64,000 nt of DNA, taken from Chinchilla lanigera. Taxonomy: Eukaryota; Chordata; Mammalia; Rodentia; Chinchillidae. Positions 11,501-23,737 of the stretch are shown piece by piece. Both the position numbers and the translations under genes were made by a program. Below the pieces are notes generated by a model. It was given only the letters and a program-made list of their open reading frames with translations. It ran no database searches and was not told where the DNA came from. Location of the stretch: NCBI RefSeq assembly GCF_000276665.1, contig NW_004955459.1:11561669-11625668 (forward strand), written 5' to 3'. Numbering within the stretch: the stretch's first letter is position 1; the number at the start of each line of letters is the position of its first letter.

Positions 11501-11623
11501 TATACACACAAATCAAGCAAAAAACTGCATCCTGGCAATTTTACAGTCCAAAGTTTTGTTTATATAATTTACATGCTCCTTTTCTTGGTGTTTTTCTGTA
11601 CAAAATATATATTTTTGCCTTCT

Positions 11624-11665
11624 TCATTCTTGATGAGATTTTTCTGCAATAACTTTACATTCATA
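11624..11665 (-). CDS. INSIG2: INSIG2 last coding exon (residues 213-225 and stop)
   Basis: Encodes [13 protein letters not shown] followed by TGA at 11624-11626. The acceptor TTTTTGCAG|TATGAA sits in a pyrimidine-rich context. This is the cytosolic C-terminal tail and includes Cys215, a residue known in human INSIG2 to control ubiquitin-dependent stability. The exon is too short to stand out as an open reading frame and was found by matching the expected tail. Confidence 0.95.
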   Translation of the reverse strand, partial: YECKVIAEKSHQE

Positions 11666-14600
11666 CTGCAAAAAGTAAAAGTTAAAAAGTTAAGAGATAA
11701 AATGTCTTGGAATTGCAACTTCCAAATAAACTAAAAAAGGTTCCATAAACGAATAATACATGTGTACTTTATTCCTCAAAGAATCTGAGAGTCACACATT
11801 TACCACAATTAAATAACAAATGTTACTGGACAAAAGTCAATACACAGTCTACAAGTGAAAGAGCCACAGGCAAAAGTATGACATGGATGACTTTTCTGCA
11901 TTACAAGCAAATGATAGCAATTTATGATTTAAATCAACCCTAGAATATGAAAGAAAGCAAAGTAGGTTTCCTTGAACGCTCAGTAAGGCAAATCAGTAAA
12001 GGAAAGGTCATAAACTTAAAGGACAGAACTGATATAGTGAACTCAGATATTTTTTTCAAATCACCTTAAGATTTAAAGGAAAAAATTATTACATTACAAA
12101 AGCTTCTGGTCAAAACAGTGTTTTTAAAGTACAGCTATAAAAATGTATAGCCACAAAACAAACTAATGGAGTTAAAATAATTGAGTGGCCAGACTGTTAA
12201 AAAGACAGCAAAGTAAGTCACTTAATTTCTCCTAGCTGGTTAAAATGGTAAGTGACAGCAGTTATTCATGAAACTGCTGTGGCCTCTCTTACACTCTAAC
12301 CCTTGCTACTATCACTGGGGTTATCAACAATGTCCTTTCGTTCGTAACTAAAATGATTAAACAACTGGATTTGCTGGAGACATTTCTAATTTATCAATAT
12401 TGTAGCAATGTGGTTATTGGTAGTGCCCCTTTTCATTTTTACAACCATTTCTTTTTGATGGATTACAAACGTGCAGATTAGTTTAATAAAAATCTAATGT
12501 CTCCACATGGTCAATAAATCACATACCCTTATCCTTTACACATTTTGGCCTTTTTTTTCCAGTAACTTATCTGCATTTAATACATTTGGATGAAATATTT
12601 CCAAATGGTTTATTTCAATGAGAATGCAAAAGAAAAATCAAAGAATGTTGTCTTCACAAATTGCCTTCTCTAAAAGAAGGACTGCTATTTAGAGAAAACT
12701 CATCATATATAAGTCATATAGACAGTGATAAAATAAGCATTAGTTTACCATTGCCAGTTGTCGACCAATGTTTCCCATTGTTATGCCTCCAGCAAAATAT
12801 ATACATGGTAACCAGGAACGAACATAGAGAAAATCTGGAGATGTATACCTAGAATAACAAAAATATTTTAACATTTAAGAAGTAACATCTGAAAATATTG
12901 GTTTCAATGAAAATAAGTTACTTTGTAGATTCAATCCCAACTCCAAATGTTGTAATCATTTATTTACCTAGCAAAGAAGCACCAAAAAAATAATACTTAC
13001 TGATAAACACCGTTATAGACTAGCAGTTGAGTGACCACGGTTGCCAGGAAAGCAATTCCTACTCCAAGGCCAAAACCACTTCTAGATCTATCAAAAGTCC
13101 ACCACAGTCCAATGGAGAGTGCAGCCAGTGTGAGAGACAATTGTATGTTGTTATCAAAATCCACTTTCTGAGATCAATGTTAAAGAGTCATTTCAAAATT
13201 TGTAACCAAATATTTGATCACTTTTCTAAAATAAGAGATGTCACTGTGGAGGGGATGGTTTATTCTTGAGTACACTCATTCCTTTATCTTTCAATGTAAT
13301 ATGTGACTAGATAGAATTCAAACTATCTCTGGAATTTACTAAATACCAGATACTAAGAGGGAATTAACTAATAGATTCTACTGACCTATAATCTCTCCCA
13401 AAAAAGTCTGTATACATTCTCAATTATAAGGTCAGATCATTATTTAACAAATGCTTTCTTTGCTAAAAATGCAAGTGCAAACTTCAGAACACAAGTATTG
13501 CTAAAAGAACACACTTTTGCAAAAAAAGGAAACCAATATTACTTCACAAAGAAATTTCGAATTACTTGAAAATCATACAGGAGCTTGAAAACAGAAGAGT
13601 TGACAGCTATTTAACAGGATACCACATTCTCTATATGATTTACTGACAGACACATTTTATAATAATGCAGTTCAGAAACAAGAGTACCAAGGACACAGCA
13701 TCCCTTTCTATTATGTCAACGGTTCGAGTTTTAATTTGTTGAGGATAAAGCCTTGAAGGGAACATTATCTTACAACCTGCCAAGCTATTTTGGTGCCTGA
13801 GACTTTCTGGTATAGGACAGTTTGCTCAAATGATATTTTATTTTCATCATCTACTTAAGCATCTATTCACAAATGTATAGCCCTTTTCTACTCCAAAATC
13901 TCTGGGCAGAACGAAGCTTTACAAATTCAATTTTCTCATTTCTTTGCTAGAGGATTACACTAAAGGAATTAATTTCAAGTGTCATTAAAAGGGCATTATC
14001 TATGTCCCAAAGGCCACATCTTGGCTTTATAGCCAGCTCCTTGGTGGGGGCGGGGGCGGTCCTACTAGCTCACAAAGTAACTGGCCATGCTATAAGTTCA
14101 AAAAAATGTATATAAAACTATTTCCTGCAACCTTCAACATCTCGTTGTTGACCACCATTCTAGTGCCCTTATCAAGCCAGCATTCTCAACACCCAGCTTG
14201 CTGACATCTCAGTGTCTAAGGGCTGTTGTATGTCACTCCCTCGAGGTCATTTCTTGCTTAATGTTCATTTATCAAGAAACCTATAGTTCATACAGGCATG
14301 CTCTCTGGAAAAGCTTTTTTCGTACTCTTTAGCTGTCTTTATACTTACATTCTAAAGAAAAGGTTTTGAACATTGCTTCTTCTGTACAATAAATATTCAC
14401 ATAAAGAATGGTAACTGATGTTAACAGGATCCATCTTTGCTAATTAAATTAACTTCAATAAGCAAAATAAAAAAGTCTCTGGTGAAAACAAGTAAAATAC
14501 ATCAATCTTAAAAGTAATACCACGTTATTTTCTAAAGTCTAAGTGACTTAATATGAAAACTCCAGGCTATTAATTTTGTAAATATTTTAGGTTTTATAAA

Positions 14601-17600
14601 CAGGGCAGCTAAGATGCTATATTTAAGTATTTCATTCAGAGAGTAAGAAAAGAGTGAACAAAGGAAACAAAATGTAAATTGTATACAAGTTTTTAAAATT
14701 CTAGTAAAGGTTACTTAAACTTCTCAACTTAAAAACAACAACCATAGGTGAAATGTCTGGGATAAAAAGGTGTACTTCAGCAGACAGAGGAATTTGTATA
14801 ACTATGGGGCAGCTAGGTAAGAGAATGAGATGTTCTTATCCTGGGTTCAAAAGTTCTGTTCTCTGGTCATAGCTCTGCTGCCGCCTGGTGTGGTAAAAAA
14901 AATAGCGAATGAGCCAGCCTCTCTAAAGCCTCCCAACCACTATATTTCTGTTCTATAAAATCCTAAGTCTTAAAAAAGGTCACCAAAATAAACATGCTGG
15001 GAAATTCCTTAATACAAAAGAAAACACAGAAGCAAACTAGTAACAGCCTCGGAGGTACTTTCCAATTACCAAAGTTGAGGACCAGTGAAATGGGGAATTG
15101 TTTTCAGAATATGGATCCCTGCCTCTTCCTGTGGTTTCTGTTCCCCAAGAATATTAAAGGGATTTCAAGACCTGGTGAAAGGCACAGGAACTGACTTGCC
15201 ACATGATAGACACTCTCAGGCTAAGTCTGCTGGTCCTGTGCCCAAACAAATTTGACAGCAAACTTTTAGCATCTTGAGTCACACTTTATGCTCCTCTCAG
15301 TTCCCAAGGTTCTTGCTACCTTCATTGTGTAGACCAAATTTTCTAAACAAAGGAAGACAGGAGTAGTATTTCCCAGATCCTCTTTTACAAAGGAAAGCCA
15401 GGAAGAGAAGGTAAGAGGTAGAGGAGTGGAGGTGGGAACAATGACAGAAAAAAAAAACCTTCTGAGGGCAAAAAATATGTTCTAAGGTAGACATTTTTTT
15501 CTGGAAGGAGAAGGAAAATGGTAGCTATATTACCCTTCTCATGAGGACACTATAAAAAATACTCATTAATCACTAAACAAGATGTTAGAATACTCAAATA
15601 ATAAAACTTCTAAAATATATCATTACAGGGAAAAATACAGAGTCCGCCAAAAAGATGTATACACACTTCAGCAGTTTGCCACATTAATAAATGTCTGGAA
15701 GCTAATGACCACCACTTTGAGGACCTCTTGTAATTATAAAGTACAAAGGTAACTTGTATTAATCTCATGATGTCTCAATAAATTTAGTAATAAAATATTT
15801 ATACCAGTTTTTCCTTTTGGTGGACTCTATAGTTACTTCTGATCAAGGTCTAAATTACATATTTGTACTTATGCCACTTTTAAGAATGTTTGTCATGTTT
15901 TGATGTTGATTAAAAAGTGACAGTCTGCTTTTCTTTTTGTTTTTTTTGTTTTTTGATCTCACTATGCAATTCAGGCTGGCCTTGAGCTCACTTTGTAGCC
16001 CAGGCTTCTCGAAAACTTGCAACAATTCTCTTGCCTCAGCCTCCTGAATGCTGGGATTACAGGAGTGTGCTACCACGCCTGGCTGAACAATCTGCTTTTA
16101 AAAATTATAACTTCTTCAAATTAAGAAAAATAAAAAACACCTATGTCTTAGTTACTTTCTTGTTCCTGAGACAAAATATCCAACATCCAAAGTTAAAGGA
16201 GTAAATGTTTATTTTGGCTCACAGTTTATAGAGGTTTCAGTCCATTATCAACTGGCTCCAAGGCAGGGTGGTATGGCAGAGGAGAAACAGTTCATGGTGG
16301 GAGGAAGGTAGCAAAGCAAGCAAGGGACCTTGCCAGCTTCTTTCTGCCCTTTTATACCCTATCCAGGATACTGGGATTAAGGTGTTGCCAAACCAATCAG
16401 TGGACTGATTTAGTAACCACAAACTCTTAATCCTCACATCACATAGTCTCGATTCAGCCACCTCTGAATAAGCCCCACTGATGAACCCATGAGGCTTTGG
16501 GAGGACATCAAAACACAAATTGTAACAATTTATAATCCCAACACTCTGGGAAACTGAGGCAGGAGGATCACAAGCTTGAACCTAGCCTGAGCAACTTAAC
16601 AATTTAACAAGACCCTGCCTCAATATAAAAAAATTAGAACAAAGTGCTGGGATGTAGCTTAATATAGAGCTCCCGACTTCAATACCCAGTACTTCAAATA
16701 ATAATAATGATAATAACTAAAGTCCCCACCTGTCATTTTAGCAAGTCTGTTTATTTGTTCATTTATTTGTTTGTTTGAGAGAAGGTCTTGCTATTTAGTT
16801 CTGGTTGGTACTGAACTCACTCGGTAACCCAAGATGAACTCAGTACAATCCTCCTCCCTCACACTCCAATTGTCATAATTACAGGCATGCACCATCACAC
16901 CCAGATCAAGTTAAGCTTAAGAAAAACTTACTTGAAAATATATCTATTTGGATCAGAATGATTGGAGTTTTCCTGCTTTAACAATATGACCTCCAGTCTT
17001 AGAAGACTGTATAAAAGAAATTAAGCAACCCAATTTAGGACAAAAAAAATTTTTAAATGTGCAAAACTTTTTAAATGACACAGCATAACAGGAATTTAAA
17101 TGAAGAGCTATGTCCCACACTAAGTTGCCTAACTGCTACTCTAATGCTTCAAAAATATGGTTTACATTTGTTTGCTGGCTAAGTGACCACACCACAATCT
17201 GACAACAGTAAAGTTGCAAGGGGCTATTTAATCTTTGGTTTGTTAGAAGCTGCTTTATTATTGCACATTTCATTACAGTGTAAAGGATACAGCACTGGCA
17301 TGATTTATACCAACAAAGACAGCTACACACCGCATTACACTGGACCACTCTCTTTTAAATTTATGTGGTTCTCCTAGATGCCTGTCAATGCAGGGGTATA
17401 GTAACCCAATCACAGCTGTGGGAAAAAAGAAAAAGAAAGTTACTCCAATGTCACACTGACAAAAATTAAACTATAAGAATCATTAAGGCCATGATAGGCA
17501 TTTTTAAGATTCTTTTAAAAAAAAGCACAAGTTATTTAATATCAATCACAGACATTACTAAACTTATCTTCCAAAGAGGATAATACCACTGAACAGCCTT

Positions 17601-20600
17601 ATAAATGATTACAACAGTAACCTAAATTCTAATAGATGAAACACTCCAAGTACATGACTCATAATTTAGCAGCCTAGACTATATGATTCACGCTACTTTT
17701 CAACTACAAATATCTATGAGACTTGAAAAGTATCAAATCAGTTAGCATTTAAACAATATTTTTGAATCCACCATAACCGTGAAATATACTTTTAAATGCC
17801 ACAAATCTAAAAGGAGAAGTTACAAGCATAAATACATAGAATAACCTCATTATACACACGAAGTTTCATGGTCCTAGCTGTCCTGTTCAGTAGATTAGTC
17901 TTGCCCCATCAGCTTCTTATGTCAGTCTTCTATATCTACCACCTTTTCCTGACACTCTTTTCCACCCTGGAGCTCTTATAAGACTGCAGGTCATATTGTC
18001 AAAACAGAGAAACTCCCAACAGAAATCCATATATAACATTAATTATGCACATAGAAAAAAAATGGAGTAAACACAGTCTGTAGGAATACAAATTTTCAGA
18101 TGAAGTTTAAATTCAAAGTTGAAGAAGAAATCATCTTACTCTATTTCTTAGTTTTGGAAAGAACATCATGAATGTTAACTGTGTAATTAATTATAAACAC
18201 AGCTACTGTATACAAAATGTGTAGGATTGACATCCAAAATATTGTACAACAATCCTTACTTATAAAACCTCAATATTTTATTCACTAAGTAGGAGAAAAT
18301 TTTAAATGCTGAGTTATTCTAAAAAGACTAAATGAACCAAAGTATTATTTAACAAATTGTAAGGAAAGTCTACTTCCACAGATTATTTTTAACAGGAAAA
18401 AGCTAGGCAACTTTGATTTGTTAATCTTACTCAAAAGAGAATGATTATGCTACCATTCTGAGACTAAAGACACAACTGTCACATCATTTGGAAAGCATGT
18501 TTAAAATGTCCAAAACCACGTATGATGTATAATGAAGTTGTTGTATCAAAATCTAAGTGTGGGAGGGTCACAAGCTCTTTCACAGCTTGGTATTAGCTAG
18601 CTACCACTCACAAACACTGCATTTAATCTTCAGAGAAAAACAGAAGCCAATTAATATCAGAAATCACAGGCAGACTGATGGAACAGCATTCCAGAGGCTG
18701 CCCGGCCACTGTTCCATAGGGAGATGAGATGCTGTCATAATGCATGTATTTTCCACTCCATGACTCTTTTAAGATTTGCTGAATATAGATGGCTCACAAA
18801 ACATTAAGAAATTAAAGATCAATCTCAGCAAAGCAGAGCTCCAATAAGTACTAGAAAATTTAAGTTTCATATTAGTCCTATTTAAAAGTTGTTGTTGTAA
18901 AATCCTGTAACATTAACGGACAGTATTTCTTTCTGACACAATTAAAATGGCAACACACATCCGTAATAATTGAAATACATGTAGATGAATGTTCTTTTCT
19001 CAAGGGGCCATAAAACTAAAAACTCATCTGTCATCCCTCTTTGCCTGGCTCCTCTATATAATATATAGACAGAAATAGATATAGACCAGTACATCTGCAT
19101 ATCTATACTCAAACCTATCTTCCTCTCCCCTTTCCTTCCTCTCCTCCCCTCGTCTCCCTCTATCCACCAAGTTTGCCTATTGCTGAGTAAAATCAACTAA
19201 CAGTAGGCACTCCAAGTCAATTTTCTTCAGCAGTTGATGCCACAGATAAAGAATTATCACATGGAGAACGCTGACATGTATGTGGAAGGACATAAATAAG
19301 TAAAATTGACTACATTTTTATGCATGTGATGTCAGACTTGCAAGTGAGAGACAACTGAGGAGAGGAAGCAAAAACACAAAAAGGAATTTAAACTGCCACC
19401 TGCCAACCTTGGGATTTGCCAGTAAAAATCAAATCCATTGAGTATGCATGGTTCTTGGTTGCTCACTGAGAGGAAGTATTCGAGGAAGCTTGTCACTTTC
19501 CATTAAATATCTTCTTTCTTTCCTTCAAATAAAGGCATGGCAGAATCTGATAGCAATATATACAGTGCTGTAAGCCTTCATTGTTTGGGAGCTCAGAATA
19601 CATCTGAGTTTCTTTTCCTTTCTTATACTTTTTTTTTTAATGAAGAAAAAAAAACCAAGAGAGACTATTAAAATCATGCCTGTGTCAAACTATATGCAAA
19701 CATAGTCCTGCTTCATCAGATGGTGCTCTGATGCAAAAATCACATTTTTTGTGATATCTTTAAGGGATTTCCCAGAAACTAGCTACAGTTTGCCAAGACT
19801 AAAGATCATCTGTACTAAGTCATCTATTTATGATGGTGCTGCGCTGAAACAGTGAGGAAATAAAAAGAACAATTAAATGACAAGGAGAGAGCGGCTGAGA
19901 AGACAAAACCACTCCCTGAGGTACACTTTCATGGAAAACTAGAACAGAGTAAGATAATGCTTTCATTCAAGAAATACTTAAATCCTAAAATTTATCTGGT
20001 TCTTGGTACTTGCTGGAGGCTTAAAAGAAAAAAAAGAGTAAGATATGAATCCAGTAGCAAAGTAGCGTTAAATGTACTGCTGTTAGAAGGACAGACCCCA
20101 GCCCACTCCTGCCTGTCAAGGAGAGGTGGGTACCTACTTGCTTAGAAGGAAAGCCTCACAGAAAAGATGACCCCGGATAGGCTGTGTTCAGCAGGTGACT
20201 GGCATGGAAATGGCTTCCTCATCATCAGGAAACAAGAGACAACTGAAAAGAGCCAGTATCACAAGGAAACTGTAAGCTCTAGGAATGAAAGGTGCTTCAG
20301 GGTACAGAACAATTCACAGGAAGATAAAAGCAGAAAAAGCCATAGCATAGAAAGTTTACTCTGCCGACACTAGGGAAGCAGGAGAATGATGCTATCATGG
20401 TTGTCCGAGAGAGAAGCAACTGTTCCTATGGCAGTGAGAGTACAACACAGGGAATGAGCCAGAGGTAAAACGAGAGGCACAAAGATAAAGACTGATAACC
20501 ACAAGCAGTGGTGAGGCCTGGACCAAGAAAGAGCAAAGATGTAAAACCTGGAAGATAGTTGTGAAAGTGAAAGAAGAGGAGTCTTACAGGACTCTCCAGG

Positions 20601-23600
20601 AACTGGGTGAGGGCTGCACAATGAAACGGAAAAGATTTCTCCATTTTTATTTTCTCTTTCAAGTTACTTATTGCTTTCACAGGTCTGGACACTAGCTACT
20701 TGTGATTTTTGAGGCAACTTCCCTATTTATTTTACCCACACCATGACAGCTGTCTTTTCTTATTTTTTCCTTAAAAAGATTCCTTTGTGGCCCTCAGTAA
20801 TGCTCAGGAGGTTTCTAATTCTAGTTCTAGAACACTGCACATAAAGAAGGTCATCAACTTCTAAACACCAGCACTGTTAAACTAAAAGGGAACTGTGAAA
20901 AGGAAAATGAGAAGAAATTTACGAGACATTTCTACTAATCCCTGAGAGACTTCTAGCTTTTTCTAGGGCTGTGTGATAGGGAAGATTGCAAATAATAATT
21001 AGAGGCTCTTCTGTTCACAGGTTGAAAGTAGTGATTCTGCTCCAAAACATAGCGGCTCCAAATGCCTAAGAACATTAGTTGGACAGGAAAATCAAAAGAT
21101 GACCACCAATTTTTCTGACTTACAACTGTAAGAACCTAGAGAGGTTTTGAAAACACATATCGTAACATATACACACAGAAACATACTCACATACACTATA
21201 TTTCTTATATCATTTACTTCTTTTCCTTTGATATTTTCTCTAAAATAAGGGGGAAAAGGGGGACATATATTATGCAGGAATCCATATGCCGTCTTTGGCA
21301 ACTGTCACAAATCTGTTCTCATCACTCTCATTCACTAAGCACTATCCAACAAACCTGGCAGCAGTTAACTAGAATCTAGATTTCCTAATGCCTCTGTACT
21401 TTTTTTTGCCCAGGTATGTTATGGAATGCATGTTTTCAGAGGGAGTATTTAAGCAAGGAATGTAAATGCAAATTCCCTAAATGAAAAGGTTTGAGATTAA
21501 ATTTACAAGTGTGACAAACTGAATAGCTAGGAAAAGAAGGAAAAGTAGGGACCAAATGGCTGAATAGTAGTATCAACATTTGTAATTTTGCTTCCTAAAT
21601 GCGAGTTTGTGAAAAATGGGCCCCATTACAGAGACAGAGCAACAGGCAGCAAATGCAGCCTACCTCTCATAATGGAGTCAGAATGAAACCTCTGCCAAGT
21701 TCCCCTGCCCTGGCCCAGAATGTGTACCAGACACCAATGTACTCCATCCAGGTCTGGCACCTCATCTGGAGGCCAGCAAGGAAGGATTCTGAGTAGGGAG
21801 AAGTGTAAGTAGCTCCTTCGGGACCCCTTCCAGGTCTGTGACACTCAAGCCCAGCCCCACCACTCAGCTCTAAGATCCTGGCCTCATCAATTTCCTCTCT
21901 TCATCTCAAAGTCCTCATTCCCTCAAGAGGCACACTCTCCTAAGACTGCCCTCCACAGCTTTGAGATTCAGGACATAGCTGGCCTGCTCACGGACATGCA
22001 ATAAGTAACCTTTCCCTCCTCCAATCTTCATTTCTGCCTGCCCTGAAAAAAGATATGTTCTTCTAAGTACCAAAAAAGTTCTATTGGCAGCCACACAGAG
22101 CTATATATCAGGAGAAAATAAAAAACTAGAAAATTTTTTGAAAAAATTTGATTTTTCTCTTCTGAATCTGAATGAAAGAAAATACATGAAAAGCAGCAAA
22201 TATAATACAGGGTGATAAAATATAATTTGTGCATTCTTCCCTTTGAACCATTTTGTCTATTCTCTCAGAGACTGATAATATTCTCCAAGAATGTTAACTC
22301 TGGAAAAACTAGGCATCACTGTCTTTATGACTTCTCTTTTAATATAAGTACTGCCATGGTTAGACATCAGTATATAACCCACATGAAACCTCAGCATAAG
22401 AATGTCCTTCTGTTCATGCAAAAGAATTACATACTTGTCCCATAGGTTGAATGAGGTCATTTAAATGTCTTACAATTTGACCTCACCCTTTGCATTGAAC
22501 CTTCTACGTCAGGCTCTAGGATGTAACCCAAGAAATAACTACATTATGTTTCAACATACGCATGTATATTAAATATGGATATTCAAAAAAGCAATTTTCT
22601 GTCTCAGTCATAATTATCTACCATATGATTATGGCTGCCTTGTAGTACTTTACAAAATAGCAGTGTAGTTTATTGGTCTCAGTCATTAGAAAAAGCTAAT
22701 CTATTACAGAAGCTCAGCATTAATAAAGCATCCTAAAATGCCCCACTGTATCCATTACACATCATCCACCGCCAAAAAAATCATATAAAGTAACTAACAG
22801 GATTCTCAAAAGAGATTATCTTACCAATCTCTCTAAATATTTACTGTTAAGGTACACTTAAAAATAAGATACCCAGAAAAAACATATATTAGAATAAAAA
22901 AGAGGCTTTAAAATTGAATAAAATCATTCCACTTTTTCAAATTTTTATGTATTTCATAAACAAAACACAGCACAGACACAAACCCTTAAGACCTAACAGT
23001 GGTGACCTTCACTAAAGACTTACATGAGATGAACTGAAGAAACAAAAAAATCAAGTAGTTAAGAGCTTTATTCCAAAGAAACTCAGTTTCACTTTTAGGG
23101 TTAAATTTTAAAGGTCACAAAGAAACCAAACACAGAGTGACAAAAAAGGAGGAATCAATGATTGCATTGATATTCCATCTCAGAACAGGCGAAAATCTTT
23201 GGCAACACAAATTATATCAGCAGAAGCCTGAGGCTGACGGTGGGTAATGGACTTTTATAGGACATAAGAAAACTTGAGGGATGACAGAAACGTTCTATGG
23301 CTGGACTGTTGGCTGTGGTTACATGATTACACACATTTGCCCAATGCTTCAAATTGTTCACTTAAAATACGTCCATACAGTAGACTTACATTGTACTTAA
23401 ATGATGTCTCAATAAAGTTGATTTTTTAAAAGTTTATTGGTGAGACAACATCCACAATCCTTTACAAGCAATGCCAAAACACCCTATACGTACCTGAAGC
23501 TGTGCCACAGCATGGTGGCACCCACCATGCAGAAGAAAAGATGCTTGCAATTACATCTGGTGGAAATAGCGTCACATTTCTCTGAATCTGGAGCAAATTT

Positions 23601-23737
23601 AACACTAAAGCAAGAAATACTCCAATAAAAAATAAGACTACTCCTCGAATCACCAAGTTCACACTCTGGCTAGTGACAGATGAGATATATGGGCCACACT
23701 TTTTGGGCCCAGGTGACTCCGTCTCTCCTTCTGCCAT
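11624..23737 (-). CDS. INSIG2: INSIG2, insulin-induced gene 2 protein (spliced, 5 coding exons)
   Basis: Join of 23494-23737, 17291-17415, 13001-13167, 12749-12848 and 11624-11665 on the minus strand gives 675 coding bases plus stop, 225 residues. The start reads [20 protein letters not shown] and the end reads [13 protein letters not shown], which I recognise as INSIG2. All splice sites are GT-AG and all phases agree. Established role: an ER protein with six membrane segments that binds oxysterol and SCAP, retaining SCAP-SREBP in the ER, and recruits ubiquitin ligases to HMG-CoA reductase. Residues known to matter are present: Asp149 (SCAP binding), Ser151 (PCK1 phosphosite) and Cys215. Compared with human from memory, I see Val for Leu at 167 and Tyr for Phe at 196; both are conservative. 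The start ATG has a strong context (A at -3, G at +4). No frameshift or stop is seen, so the gene looks intact. Confidence 0.97.
11666..12748 (-). other. INSIG2: INSIG2 intron 5
   Basis: 1083 bases between the last two coding exons, AT-rich. No repeat or alternative exon recognised. Confidence 0.8.
12749..12848 (-). CDS. INSIG2: INSIG2 coding exon 5
   Basis: A 100-base exon that completes Gln179 and encodes residues 180-212 ([20 protein letters not shown] through GRQLAM). It contains the last membrane segments. The acceptor is TTATTCTAG|GTATAC and the donor is GCAATG|GTAAAC. Only 152 bases of intron separate it from exon 4. Tyr196 replaces the Phe I recall in human. Confidence 0.95.
12849..13000 (-). 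other. INSIG2: INSIG2 intron 4 (short)
   Basis: 152 bases with consensus GTAAGT donor and TTCTAG acceptor; nothing else seen in it. Confidence 0.9.
13001..13167 (-). CDS. INSIG2: INSIG2 coding exon 4
   Basis: A 167-base exon encoding residues 124-178 and the first two bases of Gln179 ([20 protein letters not shown] through LLVYNGVY). It carries two membrane segments and the DRSRSG stretch with Asp149 and Ser151. The acceptor is GATCTCAG|AAAGTG and the donor is TATCA|GTAAGT, a strong consensus. The reading ATVVTQ has Val where human has Leu, by my recollection. Confidence 0.95.
15638..15829. mobile_element. Mariner-derived MITE
   Basis: Terminal inverted repeats CAGAGTCCGCCAAAAAG (15638-15654) and CCTTTTGGTGGACTCTA (15813-15829) are flanked by TA on both sides (15636-15637 and 15830-15831), the mariner target duplication. 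Inside, 15696-15733 resembles the end of a mariner transposase and then a stop. Internally deleted and non-autonomous. Confidence 0.8.
15931..16084 (-). mobile_element. B1 SINE (7SL-derived)
   Basis: Antisense B1: T-rich start, TCACTATGCAATTCAGGCTG, GCCTCAGCCTCCTGAATGC, GGGATTACAGGAGTGTGC, ACCACGCCTGGCTG. Confidence 0.9.
16144..16527 (-). mobile_element. MaLR-type LTR, antisense
   Basis: TGTCTTAGTTACTTTCTTG, GAGGTTTCAGTCCATTATC, then GAACCCATGAGGCTTTGGGA to TGTAACA at 16527. Same family and strand as 1215 and 42295. Confidence 0.65.
16529..16718 (+). mobile_element. B1-ID composite SINE
   Basis: The B1 left part (TTTATAATCCCAACACTCTG, TGAGGCAGGAGGATCAC) runs directly into an ID-like right part (GTGCTGGGATGTAGCTTAAT, CTTCAATACCCAGTAC) and then an AAT-rich tail. 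This is the layout of the B1-dID family described in several rodent lineages. Confidence 0.7.
16741..16908 (-). mobile_element. B1 SINE, diverged
   Basis: Antisense B1 with GAGAGAAGGTCTTGCTATTT, AATTACAGGCATGCACCATC and ACACCCAG, after a TTTG-rich tail. Confidence 0.75.
17291..17415 (-). CDS. INSIG2: INSIG2 coding exon 3
   Basis: A 125-base exon encoding residues 82-123 ([20 protein letters not shown] through GINHASA). This covers the second membrane region and the loop after it. The acceptor is TTCCCACAG|CTGTG and the donor is AGTGCT|GTATCC. The donor departs from consensus after GTA but is a GT. It ends in phase 0, and the next exon begins with the Lys codon of KVDFDNN as expected. Confidence 0.95.
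17416..23493 (-). other. INSIG2: INSIG2 intron 2
   Basis: About 6.1 kb of AT-rich DNA in which I recognise no clear mobile element or exon. A CT-rich patch on the plus strand lies at about 19120-19165. The open frames here are short and have no recognisable family. Confidence 0.7.

Larger units (their letters stand above)
9790..11623 (-). other. INSIG2: INSIG2 3' untranslated region (3' end approximate)
   Basis: AT-rich DNA without repeat hallmarks follows the stop codon. Minus-strand AATAAA signals are visible at 11191-11202 (two), 11220-11225, 10857-10862, 9806-9811 and 9381-9386. The one at 9806-9811 would give a 3' UTR of about 1.8 kb, in line with the length I recall for human, so I favour it weakly. 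A TG/CA microsatellite lies inside the UTR. The stretch near 10480-10700 is richer in mixed sequence than its surroundings and may be a conserved UTR segment. The exact end needs RNA data. Confidence 0.6.
13168..17290 (-). other. INSIG2: INSIG2 intron 3
   Basis: About 4.1 kb. The half next to exon 4 (13.2-15.6 kb) shows nothing recognisable. The half next to exon 3 is packed with repeats: a mariner MITE, a B1, a MaLR LTR, a B1-ID composite and another B1, almost back to back at 15638-16908. Confidence 0.75.

Noticed and set aside
18942..19196. 84-codon minus frame in INSIG2 intron 2
   Set aside because: It sits on a CT-rich low-complexity patch; the charged residues reflect the repeat, not a protein.
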